A stretch of 64,000 nt of DNA from Rhizorhabdus phycosphaerae (GTDB lineage Bacteria > Pseudomonadota > Alphaproteobacteria > Sphingomonadales > Sphingomonadaceae). The translations under genes were made by a program, and so were the position numbers. The notes beneath the pieces are model-generated. The model saw nothing but the letters and a program-made list of their open reading frames with translations, made no database searches and was not told the origin of the DNA. Numbering within the stretch: the stretch's first letter is position 1; each line of letters begins with the position of its first letter. Below, piece by piece: positions 63,057 to 64,000 of the stretch. The stretch spans positions 806,001 to 870,000 of the forward strand of contig NZ_CP049107.1 of NCBI RefSeq assembly GCF_011044255.1, written 5' to 3'.

Positions 63057-64000
63057 TCAGCCGAGCAGCCGGGCGTTGACGACCTTGCCGCCCTGCGTCA
63101 GTCGGATCGCGTCGCCGATCTCCTCGTCGAGGATCGGCTTGTTGGCTTCCTTGTCCCAGAAGGCGCTGAGGAAGTTGAACAGGTTGCGCGAGAAGAGCGC
63201 CGACGAGTCCGCCGCGAGCGTGCCCGCCATGTTCTTTGCGCCGACGATCTTGACGCCGTGGCGCACGACCGTTTCACCCGCGACGCAACCTTCGACATTG
63301 CCGCCGCTTTCGGCGGCGAGGTCGACGATCACCGAGCCAGGCCGCATCGTCGCGATCTGCGCGTCGGAAATCAGGCGCGGCGCGGCACGGCCCGGGATGA
63401 GCGCGGTGGTGATGACGATGTCCTGCTTGGCGATGTGCGCGGAGACCAGTTCGGCCTGGGCCTTCTGATATTCCTCGGACATTTCGGTGGCATAGCCGCC
63501 GGCGCCTTCACCCTCGATACCGGCGACCTTCTCGACGAAGATCGGCTTGGCACCGAGCGACATGATCTGTTCACGGGTCGCGGAGCGGACGTCGGTCGCG
63601 GAGACCTGCGCCCCAAGCCGCCGCGCGGTCGCGATCGCCTGGAGGCCGGCAACGCCGACGCCCATGATGAAGGCGCGCGCGGCGGAAACCGTGCCCGCCG
63701 CCGTCATCATCATCGGGAAGGCGCGGCCATATTCGTTCGCCGCGACGAGCACGGCCTTATAGCCGGCGAGGTTCGACTGTGACGACAGGATATCCATCGA
63801 CTGCGCACGCGTGATGCGCGGCATGAACTCCATCGCCAGCGCCTCGAAGCCCTTGGCGGCGTAGGCGTCGACCCGTGCCCGCTCACCGAAGGGGTTCATC
63901 CCCGCGACGACCCAGGCACCGGGCTTGGCGCCGCCGAGCGAATCCGGGTCCGGCCCCTGTATCCCCAGGACGATGTCCGCACCGGCCAGCGTCGACGGGC
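63057..64000 (-). CDS. pntA: NAD(P) transhydrogenase subunit alpha part 1 (partial, runs off the window)
   Basis: The C-terminal 314 or so residues of the soluble NAD-binding alpha subunit are present; the reading frame stays open to the window end, so the start is outside. It has the NAD loop GVGVAGLQAIATARRLGAQVSATDVR in two pieces, VITTALIPGRAAPRLI and the closing FNFLSAF. The upstream part in view (LGGAKPGAWVVAGMNPFGER in part) matches the linker of the N-terminal domain. First gene of the pnt operon. Confidence 0.95.
   Translation of the reverse strand, partial: PSTLAGADIVLGIQGPDPDSLGGAKPGAWVVAGMNPFGERARVDAYAAKGFEALAMEFMPRITRAQSMDILSSQSNLAGYKAVLVAANEYGRAFPMMMTAAGTVSAARAFIMGVGVAGLQAIATARRLGAQVSATDVRSATREQIMSLGAKPIFVEKVAGIEGEGAGGYATEMSEEYQKAQAELVSAHIAKQDIVITTALIPGRAAPRLISDAQIATMRPGSVIVDLAAESGGNVEGCVAGETVVRHGVKIVGAKNMAGTLAADSSALFSRNLFNFLSAFWDKEANKPILDEEIGDAIRLTQGGKVVNARLLG

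Noticed and set aside
61299-63782. 827-codon plus-strand frame opposite the pnt genes
   Set aside because: Asp/Arg/His-rich shadow; pntB, pntAB and pntA on the minus strand are certain.

Overview
The window looks like a chromosomal segment of a high-GC alphaproteobacterium, most likely a sphingomonad (Sphingomonas/Rhizorhabdus type). The reasons are the G+C-rich coding, several TonB receptors with sphingomonad-style plugs, Tat-exported DUF885 and M19 hydrolases, a split pntAA-pntAB-pntB transhydrogenase, and glutathione-dependent formaldehyde oxidation. No rRNA, tRNA, CRISPR array, insertion sequence or phage gene was seen. The genus is inference; nothing here fixes it.

Layout. 0-9.9 kb is general metabolism: Dps, a bestrophin-like channel, a GT4/GH130 carbohydrate pair, a DegP-like protease, an aminotransferase and a PQQ-haem alcohol dehydrogenase. 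10-18.8 kb holds an unusual minus-strand cluster: TonB receptor, TrpA-like protein, FGGY kinase (start overlaps the preceding stop), AraC regulator, a TrpB-like protein whose PLP lysine is replaced by glycine, and a second TrpA-like protein. A convergent MFS exporter/importer sits at its end. 19-20.5 kb has a DUF465 protein, a hairpin-rich gap and an OxyR-like regulator lacking the peroxidatic cysteine.

20.7-46.2 kb is a catabolic island for amino acids, peptides or amides. An eight-gene minus-strand operon encodes a DapA-family lyase, a three-part flavin oxidase resembling hydroxyproline/opine dehydrogenases, a VOC protein, RidA, a small unknown protein and an Asp/Glu racemase. Around it lie a LysR regulator, a sodium symporter with its DUF3311 partner, two DUF885 peptidases, three COG1228-type amidohydrolases, an NTF2-like protein, a TonB receptor, a tannase-family esterase, a serine hydrolase and an M19-like dipeptidase. 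A conserved 20-bp operator-like motif, TTGCR-N5-CGCAACAAAC, lies in front of at least three of these units and ties them to one regulon.

46.2-52.6 kb holds a GAF protein built like an HWE histidine kinase but with glutamate at the phosphoacceptor site, an acyl-CoA ligase, a glycine-zipper lipoprotein, and LysR/frmA/fghA for formaldehyde removal. 52.6-60.2 kb carries an apparently undescribed lasso-peptide-type locus: a NTP_transf_5 nucleotidyltransferase, an asparagine-synthetase-like cyclase without the glutaminase cysteine, two 55-residue precursors with 13-residue cores, a fragment of a second cyclase between them, and a 2-oxoglutarate/Fe(II) oxygenase. No leader peptidase is visible. An OmpA-like protein and an MFS protein sit inside this stretch. 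The window ends with a secreted unknown protein and the pnt operon, whose first gene runs off the end.
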